A stretch of DNA of 64,000 nt. Source: JABMQF01 sp964563755 (GTDB taxonomy: Archaea > Nanobdellota > Nanobdellia > Woesearchaeales > UBA11576). The notes under the pieces are model-generated. The model saw only the letters and a list, made by a program, of their open reading frames with translations. It was not told the DNA's origin and made no database searches. Both the position numbers and the translations under genes were made by a program. The DNA is taken from NCBI GenBank assembly GCA_964563755.1, contig CAZLYC010000002.1:62001-126000 (forward strand), given 5' to 3'. This document shows, one piece after another, positions 34,658-42,805 of this stretch (position 1 is its first letter; the number at the start of each line of letters is the position of its first letter).

Positions 34658-35371
34658 CTATTTAAACTTTTTTGGCTCAGAAACGCTTGCCTTGTTTATC
34701 TTATCTATTACTTTAAACACATCACAGGGCTTATCCGCCTCGTATTCTGCACCAGATGTTCCCTTATTGACCGCGTGATTTCCATATCTTGCGAAGCATG
34801 AATGCATACCCATCGCTTTTGCTCCTTTGATATCCCGTTCGAGATTATCTCCCACCATGAGACATTCGTTGGCTTTTACTTTCAGCTTTGAAAGTGCCTT
34901 TTCAAAAGGTAGCCTTGCAGGTTTGGTCTTGTGGGTGTCATCAAAAGCGACAACAGTGTCGAACTTATCATCTATATTCATGTAACGCAGTCTTATCCAT
35001 GCTTTAAGATTCGGAGCATCAGAAACTATCGCTGTTTTTATGCGCTTCATCCTAAGCGCATTAAGCATATGCACAACTCCTTCATATGGTCTCACATTCC
35101 TTTTGTTCCTGTATGCGACTATACCTGCAGCGAGTATGCTATAATCTTGTTGGCCTACTGATTTAAGGAATTCCTGGAATATCAGCTTGTATTCCATACC
35201 ATGGATGGAGTAGAGTGAATATATCTTCTTGAGTGCTTTATCCCTGCTTAACTTAAGGCCCTTTTTTATCATAGCGTCGACAGCAGGCCCAAGGCATCGC
35301 CTTTTCATCTCCAGAAAGTCGACAAGAGTGTTATCGATGTCGAATATGACTGCTTTTATTATTGTAATCAC
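34658..35371 (-). CDS. HAD-superfamily hydrolase
   Basis: A 237-residue phosphatase-like protein. The nucleophile motif FDIDNTL has Asp11 and Asp13. IVSDAPN gives motif II, the KTKPARLPF lysine motif III, and MVGDNLERDI motif IV. A helical cap follows motif I, as in type I HADs. The substrate is unknown. It starts at GTG 35371, whose GTGA overlaps the stop of the upstream small Cys-rich gene, so the two are translationally coupled. Confidence 0.85.
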   Translation of the reverse strand: MITIIKAVIFDIDNTLVDFLEMKRRCLGPAVDAMIKKGLKLSRDKALKKIYSLYSIHGMEYKLIFQEFLKSVGQQDYSILAAGIVAYRNKRNVRPYEGVVHMLNALRMKRIKTAIVSDAPNLKAWIRLRYMNIDDKFDTVVAFDDTHKTKPARLPFEKALSKLKVKANECLMVGDNLERDIKGAKAMGMHSCFARYGNHAVNKGTSGAEYEADKPCDVFKVIDKINKASVSEPKKFK

Positions 35372-35562
35372 CTTGACGCTGATTCTATGAATTTATCAAA
35401 ACTCCTGTCATATGTCTTCTCAGCAGCTGTAGGAAAGCAGCAAGCAGGAAGTTCCTTGTTCGCGAGATGGTATGCGAAGCATTCACAGCACATTCCTTTC
35501 CTGGGGCAACCAGGATATGTGCAGGTGCATTTTCTTAAATTTGCGCTCTTTTTACATTCCAT
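35368..35562 (-). CDS. Small Cys-rich protein (DUF6485-like)
   Basis: A 64-residue protein with a dense Cys pattern: CTCTYPGCPRKGMCCECFAY, then LPACCFP. This matches the small DUF6485-type proteins, which probably bind metal. Start ATG 35562 (MECKKS) is chosen because family members begin this way and AGGTG lies upstream; ATG 35574 is also in frame. It is linked by a 4-nt overlap to the HAD gene. Confidence 0.75.
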   Translation of the reverse strand: MECKKSANLRKCTCTYPGCPRKGMCCECFAYHLANKELPACCFPTAAEKTYDRSFDKFIESASR

Positions 35563-35573
35563 ATGTTCAACCA

Positions 35574-36197
35574 TCACCTGGTCTTTAGTGTCGAATAGTA
35601 TTCCCTGCAGTCAGTGCTTGACTTGAATTCCTTGAACATCTCGCCGCATCTCAGGAGTTTGTAATTAGTCATTATGCCTCCTTCAACATTGTCAACCGAA
35701 TAATCATACTCAGCATACATGACCGGGCCTCCATAAGCTTCTACTATTCCGTTATTTTCTAGAGGCCTGCATTCCTGCACGACGCAGTATTTGTTTTTAG
35801 GGTCTTGTTTCATGTAAGTGTATCCATCCCTGCAGCTAATTATATCAGGATAAAAGTCGTTCTGTCCGACAAGGGTCTTGAACGAGCATCTCCTTATATC
35901 ATACTTATCGCATTGGAAAGACTCTGCCAGATGAGGGCATAGTGCTGTTGAATCCTGGAGTTCTATGCTGCCTGATGTCTTGAGTTCAATTGGTTGTGCT
36001 GTCTCATTTGTCAGGTTTTCAACAGGCGTTTCGACAGGAGTGTATGTCGCTTCCTTGACTACTGCGGGTTTTACAATAGGTGCTGGTTGTTCCTCTGTTT
36101 CAGCGTCTTTAGCTACATCTTCAGGGCTTTCAGGAACCATTTTGCAGCCTGCTATGAGCAACAGAATAGCTAAAATAATGAATATCTCTTTCCTCAT
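35574..36197 (-). CDS. Lipoprotein with Cys-rich ectodomain
   Basis: A 207-residue protein. The lipoprotein signal ends in LIAGC (Cys18). A Pro/Glu/Thr-rich linker follows, then a compact C-terminal domain with about eight cysteines that could form disulfides. Its stop overlaps the frame opening of the next minus-strand gene. No family was recognised. Confidence 0.68.
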   Translation of the reverse strand: MRKEIFIILAILLLIAGCKMVPESPEDVAKDAETEEQPAPIVKPAVVKEATYTPVETPVENLTNETAQPIELKTSGSIELQDSTALCPHLAESFQCDKYDIRRCSFKTLVGQNDFYPDIISCRDGYTYMKQDPKNKYCVVQECRPLENNGIVEAYGGPVMYAEYDYSVDNVEGGIMTNYKLLRCGEMFKEFKSSTDCREYYSTLKTR

Positions 36198-36238
36198 CTT
36201 ATCACCTTTTTGTCGGAACGATTGTTCTTCCTGATAGA

Positions 36239-36535
36239 TTATTCAAATATATTCTCTGCTTTTTTTAATGCGGGGTTCCACACCTTATCAGCAGTGTTGT
36301 GTTCTTTTTTCCTGAAAAGGAAACTCTTTCCTCCCGCTATAGGTATTATGAAAAGTTTCTCCTTGATTCCTTTTGTATTTGAAATAAATACTGTTTCCTT
36401 GCCTTCCTTTACCATATTTCCTGTGTCAGGGTCAACATAAGTGTATCTTGTGTATGTGCCGCGCTCAATAAGCATCCTTGCCTCTTTTCTTCCCTTGCTG
36501 TCCGTTGTGATGACTGATTCGGGATAGATAGCCAT
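36239..36535 (-). CDS. Hypothetical small protein
   Basis: A 98-residue beta-rich protein. ATG 36535 is chosen over the longer frame to 36610: a TTTAAA-like element near 36560 would give a leaderless mRNA from this ATG, and the longer form runs into the divergent promoter. No family was recognised. Confidence 0.6.
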   Translation of the reverse strand: MAIYPESVITTDSKGRKEARMLIERGTYTRYTYVDPDTGNMVKEGKETVFISNTKGIKEKLFIIPIAGGKSFLFRKKEHNTADKVWNPALKKAENIFE

Positions 36536-36634
36536 TTTTAAGGCATTATAGCCCCTGCATTTAAAAAAGTTATCTGGCCAGGATACCGAAAAGCATTTAT
36601 ATGCCCGCAAATCTGGATTGACCGGTGCATAACC

Positions 36635-36886
36635 ATGGGTAAGAAGGATAAAGAAGTAAAGAAAGAAAATACCAAGCAGAAGAACTCTGCAGCAATAGAT
36701 GATCGCTTCAAGAAGGCTTTAGCTATACAGCCTCCTGATGAAAATCCTTTCAAGATGGAGAATGAAAGGAAAATAGAGATGTTCAGGTATGCGTACAGAA
36801 GCGATGACAAGTCTGTTAAGGAGCAGAACAGGCAACTGGCCCGCCACAACAGACCTAAGAAGCCGCAGAAAAAGTTTTTTTTCTGA
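36635..36886 (+). CDS. Small basic protein
   Basis: An 83-residue protein, lysine-rich throughout, with few hydrophobic residues and the C-terminus KKFFF. It may be disordered and nucleic-acid-binding, but no family was seen. TTTATATG at 36596 with GGTG at 36624 supports the start ATG 36635. Confidence 0.6.
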   Translation: MGKKDKEVKKENTKQKNSAAIDDRFKKALAIQPPDENPFKMENERKIEMFRYAYRSDDKSVKEQNRQLARHNRPKKPQKKFFF

Positions 36887-36928
36887 TTAATCTTTTATTA
36901 TTCTATTTTTTACTGTTACTTCAAATAA

Positions 36929-37027
36929 TAATACTGCTACCTAGCGAGCAGCAAGATTGACAACTAAACCTGATGCAGTCGGGCAAACAACAGCCATAGA
37001 ATAAACAATGCGAGCGCAGCAGTATTA
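36929..37027 (+). ncRNA. Copy B of the three-copy structured RNA element
   Basis: A perfect 10-bp closing stem, TAATACTGCT/AGCAGTATTA, brackets CCTAGCGAGC (36940-36949), GCAGTCGGGC (36975-36984) and GCGAGCG (37010-37016). The intervals are 25 and 25 nt. The stem sequence differs from copies A and C but pairing is preserved. It fills the gap between two convergent genes. Confidence 0.65.
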
Positions 37028-37029
37028 AT

Positions 37030-38412
37030 CTAATGAGTTCGCAACCAATCGAGTATCACTCTTACAGCTTCGCAGTCATTCTTGTTGTATTCCAATATCT
37101 TAGATCTAGTGGAAGTCTCTTTTAGGGATAACCACTCCTGGTACCATAGCATGGATTGTGTCCCGCCTGATTTTGCATCTGACCAGCCGTATCCTAGTTT
37201 ATTTCCTACCGCTTTTAATGAGTATGAGTACACTGGAAGCACTGCGCTTTCAGTGAGTATCTTGAACAGGTCGACCATGTTGCCAAGAATCTTTTGAGAC
37301 AGCTCAGGGTCAAGGCCGTATTTCTTTACCATCTTACGGAATGACAGTGATTCATATTGTGTGTAATAGTATATCTTGTAATCATCCTGCTTTGACATGA
37401 AACTTGTGAACTCCTGCCAAACCTTATTCTCATCTTCAGGCTTTGCTGCGAAGAATCCATGATATTTCTCTTTGCCGCCTTTGCGGACCAGGATTCCATA
37501 CAGGTAGTCTACACCTAACTCAGTTTCACCCTCTATGTCAAAGAATATCTCTGTTTCAGCCACAGGAAGCCTGTGTTTTTTAAGAAATATGACTTTTTGC
37601 TCGACGAGGGATTGTGCCTGCAGCCTGAACATTTCAAGCATAGCTTCCGGTAAATCTGTCTTCTTGGCAGCTTCGCATATGTCTATATGCGCAAGCTGCT
37701 CCAGATTAGTTATTTTCATACCATTGAGCAGCTCTCTCTGTTTTCGTGTTAGAGAATGGACTAGGGATATGTCCTTTTTTGCATCTGCCTCTTTGAAGCA
37801 GTTGTCTTTCCAGACGCATTCTAGGCATTTTGATGAGATTGCGGGTTCTATCTTCTTTCCATCGCATATCTCCTTTATCTCCCTCAAGAAATCATAGAAT
37901 TTGTCCATGTCTTGTTTTATATCGAATTTCAATTCCTTGCCTTCGACGTTTATTATCTTGCCTGTCTTCGGCAGCTTGCCCTGTATCTGCTGAAGGACAT
38001 ATGAATAGAACGCAATCTGCAATCTATACTCTTCTTTCAGTCGCTTGCCGCTCTTTATGTCTGCTGCGACGTAATGATAATCTCCAAGATCGCTCTTGCC
38101 GTCTGTTTTCTCAAGCAGGTCAGGCCTCGCAATCATATTTTCGTGCATAAGTACTCCCTGATATATCAGCTCCTGCCCTTTTTTCATGAGTTCTATGGTT
38201 TTATCGTTTGCTTCAGTGTCGCTATCTGCTTTCACTTCAACAAATTTTCTCCCTCTCATCACATTTTGCTCATGTATCTCGCCGTCAGTTATCTTTTTTT
38301 GAAGAAAATCGCTCATCTCAATCTTCTTTGACCTGTCGCCGTGCATATTAAGGTAGACTTTCGTCGGGCATCTTGCATAATTATAGAACTGTGATGCGCA
38401 TATCTTCTGCAT
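37030..38412 (-). CDS. RecB-like nuclease with RNase H-like domain (TM0106 family)
   Basis: A 460-residue protein. The N-terminal PD-(D/E)XK domain (RPDLLEK, then HYVAADIKSGK) is framed by Cys residues near the start (CPTKVYL) and CLECVWKDNC, consistent with a Cas4/RecB-type 4Fe-4S site. The C-terminal half (EIFFDIEGE near residue 295) is a DEDD-like exonuclease or YprB-type RNase H fold. The family is linked to DNA repair by homology only. The fused gene at 38422 lies 9 nt upstream on the same strand. Confidence 0.85.
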   Translation of the reverse strand: MQKICASQFYNYARCPTKVYLNMHGDRSKKIEMSDFLQKKITDGEIHEQNVMRGRKFVEVKADSDTEANDKTIELMKKGQELIYQGVLMHENMIARPDLLEKTDGKSDLGDYHYVAADIKSGKRLKEEYRLQIAFYSYVLQQIQGKLPKTGKIINVEGKELKFDIKQDMDKFYDFLREIKEICDGKKIEPAISSKCLECVWKDNCFKEADAKKDISLVHSLTRKQRELLNGMKITNLEQLAHIDICEAAKKTDLPEAMLEMFRLQAQSLVEQKVIFLKKHRLPVAETEIFFDIEGETELGVDYLYGILVRKGGKEKYHGFFAAKPEDENKVWQEFTSFMSKQDDYKIYYYTQYESLSFRKMVKKYGLDPELSQKILGNMVDLFKILTESAVLPVYSYSLKAVGNKLGYGWSDAKSGGTQSMLWYQEWLSLKETSTRSKILEYNKNDCEAVRVILDWLRTH

Positions 38413-38421
38413 TTTTTCACT

Positions 38422-40548
38422 TCATTTGCTCTCAAGCCTTGCTCTCTTGACTATGAACCTTGCCGTGCTCTCATTCTCTTCGACAATCGCTGATTCTTCT
38501 ATGACTACTTTTTTATTGAACATCGGCCCGTCAAGGACCAGCGTCTCAAATTCTCCGCCCTCGCCTGCTATGTTTATGCCTGTCTTGCTGTTCATCTTGA
38601 CTAGCTTGTCTACATCTTTCTCTGTTATCCTGCGTCCGAGCCAGCTTTTGTCGAAGCCGTATGCTGCTATGCTGCTGAATATGATATCAAAACCTTCTTT
38701 TAGTATCTGTCTTAACTCTTTCTCCTGGTCCATGTGCCATAATGGGGCGAATATCTTGAGTCCAAGCTCATCACAGACCTTCTCGAACCGCTCTCTTTGA
38801 TACTGTGAGAACAACGCTCCTGTGACCAATCCCTCTATGCCATACTCTTCCTTGGCTTTTTTCAGCGCAGCCTTGAGGTCGGATAGTTCTTTCTCTTTCT
38901 CTCCTGAGGTCTCGTGCATTATCAGCGGAAGGTTCATGGCCTTTGCCTGCAATTCAGCTATATCGACGTTGGGCGTATGGAACATATATGAATCAGGATT
39001 CTTGCTCTTGAGAGTTACAAGGCAACGTATCTTATAGTTCTGTTTCTGCATAATCAACATTGCGTAAGCCGAGTCTTTTCCTGAGCTGAACGCGACTCCG
39101 AGAACAGGATTCCTGGAATAGAACCTGTCAAGGTACGCTGATTTGGATTTAAGTCCGCTTTTCTTCGCCAGCTTTTCTATCGCCTTGTCGAAATTGCTGC
39201 CATATTGCGCAGCTTTCTTCTTTCTCTGAGAGAATTCGATTGGGACTCCAAGCATTTCAGCTACTTTCCTTATTATCTTCTTGTTCTGCTTGTCATCTAT
39301 CTTGAATTTTGAAGGTATCCTCAAAGAATATTCCGCGAGTTTGCTGTCAAGGAACGGAAGCCTCAGCTCTATTCCGTTGTTCATCATTATCACGTCGTCG
39401 CGATAGAGGTCGCGTTCGTATATCTTGAGCAGGCCAGACAGGCATTCATTGTTGACATTTGAAGACTGCTTGTGCCTTTCGTATCCTGCGAAGAGCTCTT
39501 CTGAGCCAAGTCCTGAGAACATCACCCGTATGTTATCTTTTTTCGCCATTTGAGACGCAACATAGAATGTCAATCCTACGCCCACTTTTACTACGTTGTT
39601 ATCCTCGATTAGTGGAACGACTTTCTTCAGGTAATCTTCAACTTCTTCAAGCTTTATTGTCTTAATTTTCAGCTTAAGACCGAGTTTTTCTGCTGCCTTT
39701 TTCGCGAATTTTATGTCTTCTGCATCTGTCTCTGATTCAAGCGCAGCAGTATAACAGGTAAATTCAAGTCCAAGATCCTTGCAGACCTTAGCAATCAGCG
39801 TCGAATCAACCCCGCCTGAGAAAAGTATACCGAATTCCTGCTCCGGAATCCTTTTTGTGAGCGAATCCAGGAAAAGGCCGGTTAGTTCCTTCTTTATCCG
39901 CTCCTCATCTTTCTTTATTTCAGGAGTGATTGAATAGAATTTTCTCGAAAGAATCTCAATTTTTGAAGTCTTCGTGTCAAATATCAGTATCTCTCTTGGA
40001 TTAAGCTCCTTTGCATCTGTAAAACCAATCTTATCTAGGGCTTTGCGTTCAGATGCGAATGCGAATCTTGTTCCCTGAATAGAATACCAAACAGGCCTGA
40101 CTCCGAATATATCCCTGCAGAGCGTCACTTTATCATCTTTCCAGTAAGCGAATGCGAAAGCGCCGTCAAGTTCATCAACCGCAGATAAGATATCAGATTT
40201 TTTTTCTATGAGTTTTATTATAGCATCAGAATCGTTCATTGCGTCTAGTTTGTATCTGCTGTCAAGCTCCTTCCAGTTGTAGACAACATTGTTCGCTACA
40301 AGTATTCCCTTATGTTTTATCGGCTGCGGCACGAATCCTATCAAAGCATGAAGGCAATGCCCTACTGCTGATTCAGCAGCTTCTCTGGATGCTTTCTTTT
40401 TGAGGTCAGGCAACTGTTTTTCAAACAATATCTTGTCTTTTGTCGCTACTCCATATCCGCTCTTTCCCCTGTCCTGCATCAGGTCGAGTGCTGCGACTGC
40501 TTTAGTTACAGAATCATCATCGTTAAAAACTCCTACTATGCCGCACAT
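38422..40548 (-). CDS. Fused glutamine amidotransferase/asparagine synthetase and Dph6-like PP-loop protein
   Basis: A 708-residue fusion. ATG 40548 is required because Cys2 (MCGIVGVF) is the class II amidotransferase nucleophile; the frame extends to 40572. Residues 2-200 release ammonia from glutamine. Residues 215-470 are an asparagine-synthetase PP-loop domain (SGGVDS 244-249). Residues 480-708 are a second PP-loop ATPase (SSGKDS 488-493) of the diphthine-ammonia ligase (Dph6/MJ0570) type, with GALFSQYQRERFEKVCDELG and EGGEFETLVLDGP. An amide-forming enzyme with two activating domains served by one ammonia source is inferred. Confidence 0.85.
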   Translation of the reverse strand: MCGIVGVFNDDDSVTKAVAALDLMQDRGKSGYGVATKDKILFEKQLPDLKKKASREAAESAVGHCLHALIGFVPQPIKHKGILVANNVVYNWKELDSRYKLDAMNDSDAIIKLIEKKSDILSAVDELDGAFAFAYWKDDKVTLCRDIFGVRPVWYSIQGTRFAFASERKALDKIGFTDAKELNPREILIFDTKTSKIEILSRKFYSITPEIKKDEERIKKELTGLFLDSLTKRIPEQEFGILFSGGVDSTLIAKVCKDLGLEFTCYTAALESETDAEDIKFAKKAAEKLGLKLKIKTIKLEEVEDYLKKVVPLIEDNNVVKVGVGLTFYVASQMAKKDNIRVMFSGLGSEELFAGYERHKQSSNVNNECLSGLLKIYERDLYRDDVIMMNNGIELRLPFLDSKLAEYSLRIPSKFKIDDKQNKKIIRKVAEMLGVPIEFSQRKKKAAQYGSNFDKAIEKLAKKSGLKSKSAYLDRFYSRNPVLGVAFSSGKDSAYAMLIMQKQNYKIRCLVTLKSKNPDSYMFHTPNVDIAELQAKAMNLPLIMHETSGEKEKELSDLKAALKKAKEEYGIEGLVTGALFSQYQRERFEKVCDELGLKIFAPLWHMDQEKELRQILKEGFDIIFSSIAAYGFDKSWLGRRITEKDVDKLVKMNSKTGINIAGEGGEFETLVLDGPMFNKKVVIEESAIVEENESTARFIVKRARLESK

Positions 40549-40601
40549 GATCAAAAAAGAATGACAGGCCATTTAAAAAGATTATCGAGGAATAAGGGCA
40601 A

Positions 40602-41591
40602 TCAGCGCTTTTTCTTTATATGCGCAGGGAAATAGCTCATCTTATCTATCTTATACGCAAGCAAGGAGTCATATCTCAATACTCTGTCTTGGAACTCGTT
40701 GCGGAACTCCCGCAGTATGTTCCTGAGTTCAGAATTCTCTTTTACCTCTATCTCGAACTCTACATTCCACTCGCCATCGCAAACTATAAAGAACCAGATG
40801 TTGGGAAATTTTTCGCAGAAGGATATTATCTTTGACTCTATCTCCTTGTTGAAATTGCTTATTGCGATAAGTATCTTATAGAACTGCCTTCCCATCTTAT
40901 CTGAATCCAGGACAATGGTGTGTGCCTGAAGTATACCTCTCTGTTTTAGCCTGCGTATCCTCTCCTTCGCAGCATTAGGGGTTACTTTTATCTGTGAAGC
41001 GACTTCGACAAGCGATGCCCTTGCATTATCTGAAAGTATCTCGAGTATCGCTGTGTCTTTTTCATCGAGGGAGTATGTCTCTGGCTCTCCTCCGTAGCGG
41101 TTGACTGTCATAACAGGTCCTTTCAGCTTCTTGTCTGTAAGGTAGCGTCTCTTGAAATAATAGTTGTTTGTCGACACTGATAGAGATCTCCTCATTATGT
41201 AGTCTCCATACTTGTCGAATAGCTCGCGCATCATAGTGAGGTAATGGAAGAAGCTTTTCGCAAAAAGAACTATCTCGAGATCCCAGCTTCCGCTGAAACT
41301 TGCCATCCACTGCACATACGGATTTGACGCGAGAAATGCCACTATCTCCTTTTCCTTTGCAGGGCTTACGTTGCGATACTGTATGTATACCCTAAACGGC
41401 AGATAACCTAGCTTGGTTATATCTATGAATGATATGAATCCGGTGATTATTCCTCCTTCTGTTAGAAGTCCTAGCCGGTATTTGAGCCTCTGCTCCGATG
41501 TATTGAGTTTCCTTGCTATGGTTGATAATTTTTGCCTTGAATCTGCGTCAAGTTCATACAGCAGTTTCCTGTCAAGCTCAGAAAGCTTCAT
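40602..41591 (-). CDS. Tandem-domain Lrp/AsnC regulator
   Basis: A 329-residue protein that repeats the Lrp/AsnC unit twice. Residues 1-50 hold the first helix-turn-helix (LSTIARKLNTSEQRLKYRLG), followed by a ligand-binding RAM-like domain. A second HTH near residue 185 (VEVASQIKVTPNAAKERIRR) is followed by another RAM-like domain. ATG 41591 is chosen; the frame extends to 41675. The gene at 57005 encodes a paralogue of the same layout. The effector is unknown. Confidence 0.85.
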   Translation of the reverse strand: MKLSELDRKLLYELDADSRQKLSTIARKLNTSEQRLKYRLGLLTEGGIITGFISFIDITKLGYLPFRVYIQYRNVSPAKEKEIVAFLASNPYVQWMASFSGSWDLEIVLFAKSFFHYLTMMRELFDKYGDYIMRRSLSVSTNNYYFKRRYLTDKKLKGPVMTVNRYGGEPETYSLDEKDTAILEILSDNARASLVEVASQIKVTPNAAKERIRRLKQRGILQAHTIVLDSDKMGRQFYKILIAISNFNKEIESKIISFCEKFPNIWFFIVCDGEWNVEFEIEVKENSELRNILREFRNEFQDRVLRYDSLLAYKIDKMSYFPAHIKKKR

Positions 41592-41654
41592 AATTTTAAA
41601 TAACGCATTATCAAGATATAAATATTTCGTTTTTGAAAAATTTAAAACAATTAT

Positions 41655-41662
41655 TTTTATAT
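41655..41662 (+). promoter_or_regulatory. TATA box of the structured leader/methyltransferase
   Basis: TTTTATAT. A start 25-27 bp later falls at about 41684, where the base-paired leader begins. Confidence 0.45.
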
Positions 41663-41682
41663 TGTGCAGAAACATAATACTG

Positions 41683-41830
41683 GTAGGTATTGTTGGGGTG
41701 GCGGTAGTTTTTCCTTGTTTGCAGTAGGCAGATTGCTAGAAAAATGAAGTGTTGACATATCCGCAGCAGCACACAAGGCAGTGATGTACCGGCGTAATGC
41801 CCCTCCCAATACCAGGAGGCAGTCCCAACG
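41683..41830 (+). promoter_or_regulatory. Structured leader or ncRNA with alternative pairings
   Basis: GGTATTG (41686-41692) and GGGG (41695-41698) pair with CAATACC (41807-41813) and CCCC (41800-41803), closing a domain of about 100 nt. Inside it, TTTTTC/GAAAAA and CCTTGT/ACAAGG can pair. The alternative GTTGGG (41692-41697) with CCCAAC (41824-41829) excludes the first stem. It lies between the TATA box and a methyltransferase gene. No riboswitch class was recognised. Confidence 0.5.
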
Positions 41831-41836
41831 CAAAAC

Positions 41837-42733
41837 TTGCTTAAGGATAGGTTCAGCTCTGGCAAGGGCTCTGCAATAATCAGGCAGTACAACGCTCTTG
41901 CAGAGGACTATGCAAAGGAGATAAAAGAGAATCCGTTGCAGGCAGATTCATTCTATTTCCTGCTTGACCTTGTTAAGGAAGTGAAAGGAAGCATATCAGG
42001 AGGAGCGTGGCTGGATGCCGGCTGCGGGCCAGGCTGTTTCTCTGCCTCTACGCTTAATCTGAATTACACTAAATTGGTCGGTGTGGATATATCTGATAAG
42101 ATGGCAGCTATAGCAGGTAAAAAAGACGCGTACTCAGATATACATGTAAGCTCGCTTACAAGCATGCCTTTCTTAGGACCTGGAAGTTTCAGCGTCTATT
42201 TCAGCAACAATGTCTTTCATTTCCTTCATGCGATGGGCAATGGATGCATGGACATTGCTCTTTCAGAGGCGTTCAGGGTCCTGAAAGATAGTGGCTTGCT
42301 TGCGGTAAACATGTCTTCTACAGGCACATCCGAGCTGTTCATAAGCGCATACAGGAAGGTCGTACAGGACAGGATAATACGCTACGGCAGGTTCAGCGCA
42401 AGCAATCCTTCCGGAGTGAAAACTGACCTGGTCAGGTCTTATCCTATTGGCAGCATGGATCTTAAGGAACTTGTGACAAAGGTAAAAAAGCAGGGATTCA
42501 GGGTAGTCCGCGCTTTGAAGAGATACGAACCGATTAGCTACCCTGACAGGGAATCATACGTCATGAATATGCGTACTTATGCGAAGTTTCTTTATCTTGC
42601 GCCATTCGAGCACCTGCCTGAAGCTGAACAGGAAGCGATATTTGAAGAGGTCGCGAAAGAATTCATCAAGGAAGGAGAAGGCAAGCAGTTCACGAACAGC
42701 CATTTCATGAATTATATCGTAGCGATTAAATGA
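41837..42733 (+). CDS. SAM-dependent methyltransferase, class I
   Basis: A 298-residue protein. The SAM site LDAGCGPGCFSA is near residue 59, with GVDISDKM as the acidic ribose-binding strand and EAFRVLKDSGLLAVN as motif VI. It resembles small-molecule methyltransferases (methyltransferase-11 type). The substrate is unknown. The start is uncertain: TTG 41837 is the only initiator before the SAM domain, and GGAGG is 18 nt away. The structured leader upstream may control it. Confidence 0.75.
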   Translation: MLKDRFSSGKGSAIIRQYNALAEDYAKEIKENPLQADSFYFLLDLVKEVKGSISGGAWLDAGCGPGCFSASTLNLNYTKLVGVDISDKMAAIAGKKDAYSDIHVSSLTSMPFLGPGSFSVYFSNNVFHFLHAMGNGCMDIALSEAFRVLKDSGLLAVNMSSTGTSELFISAYRKVVQDRIIRYGRFSASNPSGVKTDLVRSYPIGSMDLKELVTKVKKQGFRVVRALKRYEPISYPDRESYVMNMRTYAKFLYLAPFEHLPEAEQEAIFEEVAKEFIKEGEGKQFTNSHFMNYIVAIK

Positions 42734-42805
42734 AAAGTATGATTGATAAAGTTATAAGTCAAGAAAGATAGATTAAAAAAATAGAATTTTAAAAAAATTA
42801 TCTGA

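Noticed and set aside
41611..41892. Minus-strand 93-residue ORF over the structured leader
   Set aside because: It has no ribosome site or protein features, and the base pairing explains the region better.
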